Positions 5,659 through 5,676 of a stretch of 5,676 bases of DNA are shown here, in pieces. A program made the position numbers and the translations under genes. Below the pieces are notes generated by a model. That model was not told the origin of the DNA. It made no database searches and worked only from the letters and a program-made list of their open reading frames with translations. Numbering within the stretch: the first letter of the stretch is position 1; the number at the start of each line of letters is the position of its first letter. Source of the DNA: an uncultured Eggerthellaceae bacterium (GTDB taxonomy: Bacteria; Actinomycetota; Coriobacteriia; Coriobacteriales; Eggerthellaceae); contig CAMOUE010000145.1 in assembly GCA_946626265.1 (NCBI GenBank), positions 1-5,676 on the forward strand, read 5' to 3'.

Positions 5659-5676
5659 TGCTGATACCTAACTTTC

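Noticed and set aside
3961..5664. A 567-codon open frame on the plus strand, opposite rpsN, rplE, rplX and rplN.
   Set aside because: Those four genes happen to share one reading frame, and this open frame is the exact codon-register complement of them. It would be broken only by the sense codons TTA, CTA or TCA, which this genome hardly uses. No Shine-Dalgarno or protein family is recognisable.
5668..5676. Possible last codons of rpsQ (GAA AGT TAG on the minus strand).
   Set aside because: The TAG is the only stop in the 18 bases before rplN and rpsQ is expected here, but two codons are too little to support a gene call.

Overview
This window is a stretch of a ribosomal-protein operon of the spc type, read entirely from the minus strand. 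In transcription order (high to low coordinates) it carries rplN, rplX, rplE, rpsN, rpsH, rplF, rplR, rpsE, rpmD, rplO and the first 412 codons of secY, which runs off the low-coordinate edge. The order is the canonical bacterial one and every gene looks intact and full length except secY. I see no mobile element, CRISPR array, tRNA, rRNA or accessory gene.

The organism looks like a moderately GC-rich bacterium. The four-cysteine (zinc, C-) form of S14, a C-terminal Cys pair-of-pairs in L24, the TTG-started SecY beginning M-L-S-S-L and the general protein style fit an actinobacterium, most likely of the Coriobacteriia (Eggerthella/Collinsella-like gut lineages). That placement is from memory of family sequences and is tentative.

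Layout: 5676-5275 rplN and the strong Shine-Dalgarno of rplX; 5274-4954 rplX; 4953-4864 a 90-base gap with a perfect 9-bp GC-rich hairpin; 4863-4306 rplE; 4305-4222 a plain 84-base gap; 4221-4036 rpsN; 4035-3931 a 105-base gap with an 8-bp inverted repeat; 3930-1811 a tightly packed block rpsH, rplF, rplR, rpsE, rpmD with gaps of 17, 28, 18 and -1 bases; 1810-1681 a 130-base gap holding a terminator-like palindrome, two more hairpins and a possible promoter; 1680-1231 rplO; 1237-1 secY, overlapping rplO by 7 bases.

Together the genes supply ten structural proteins of the two ribosomal subunits plus the main channel of the Sec translocon. The coding content is ordinary. The interesting part is in the spaces: the operon is packed in the middle but is interrupted by structured gaps before rplE, before rpsH and, most strikingly, before rplO-secY. 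This suggests that the rplO-secY segment may be a separately controlled transcription or decay unit. No undescribed protein system is visible.
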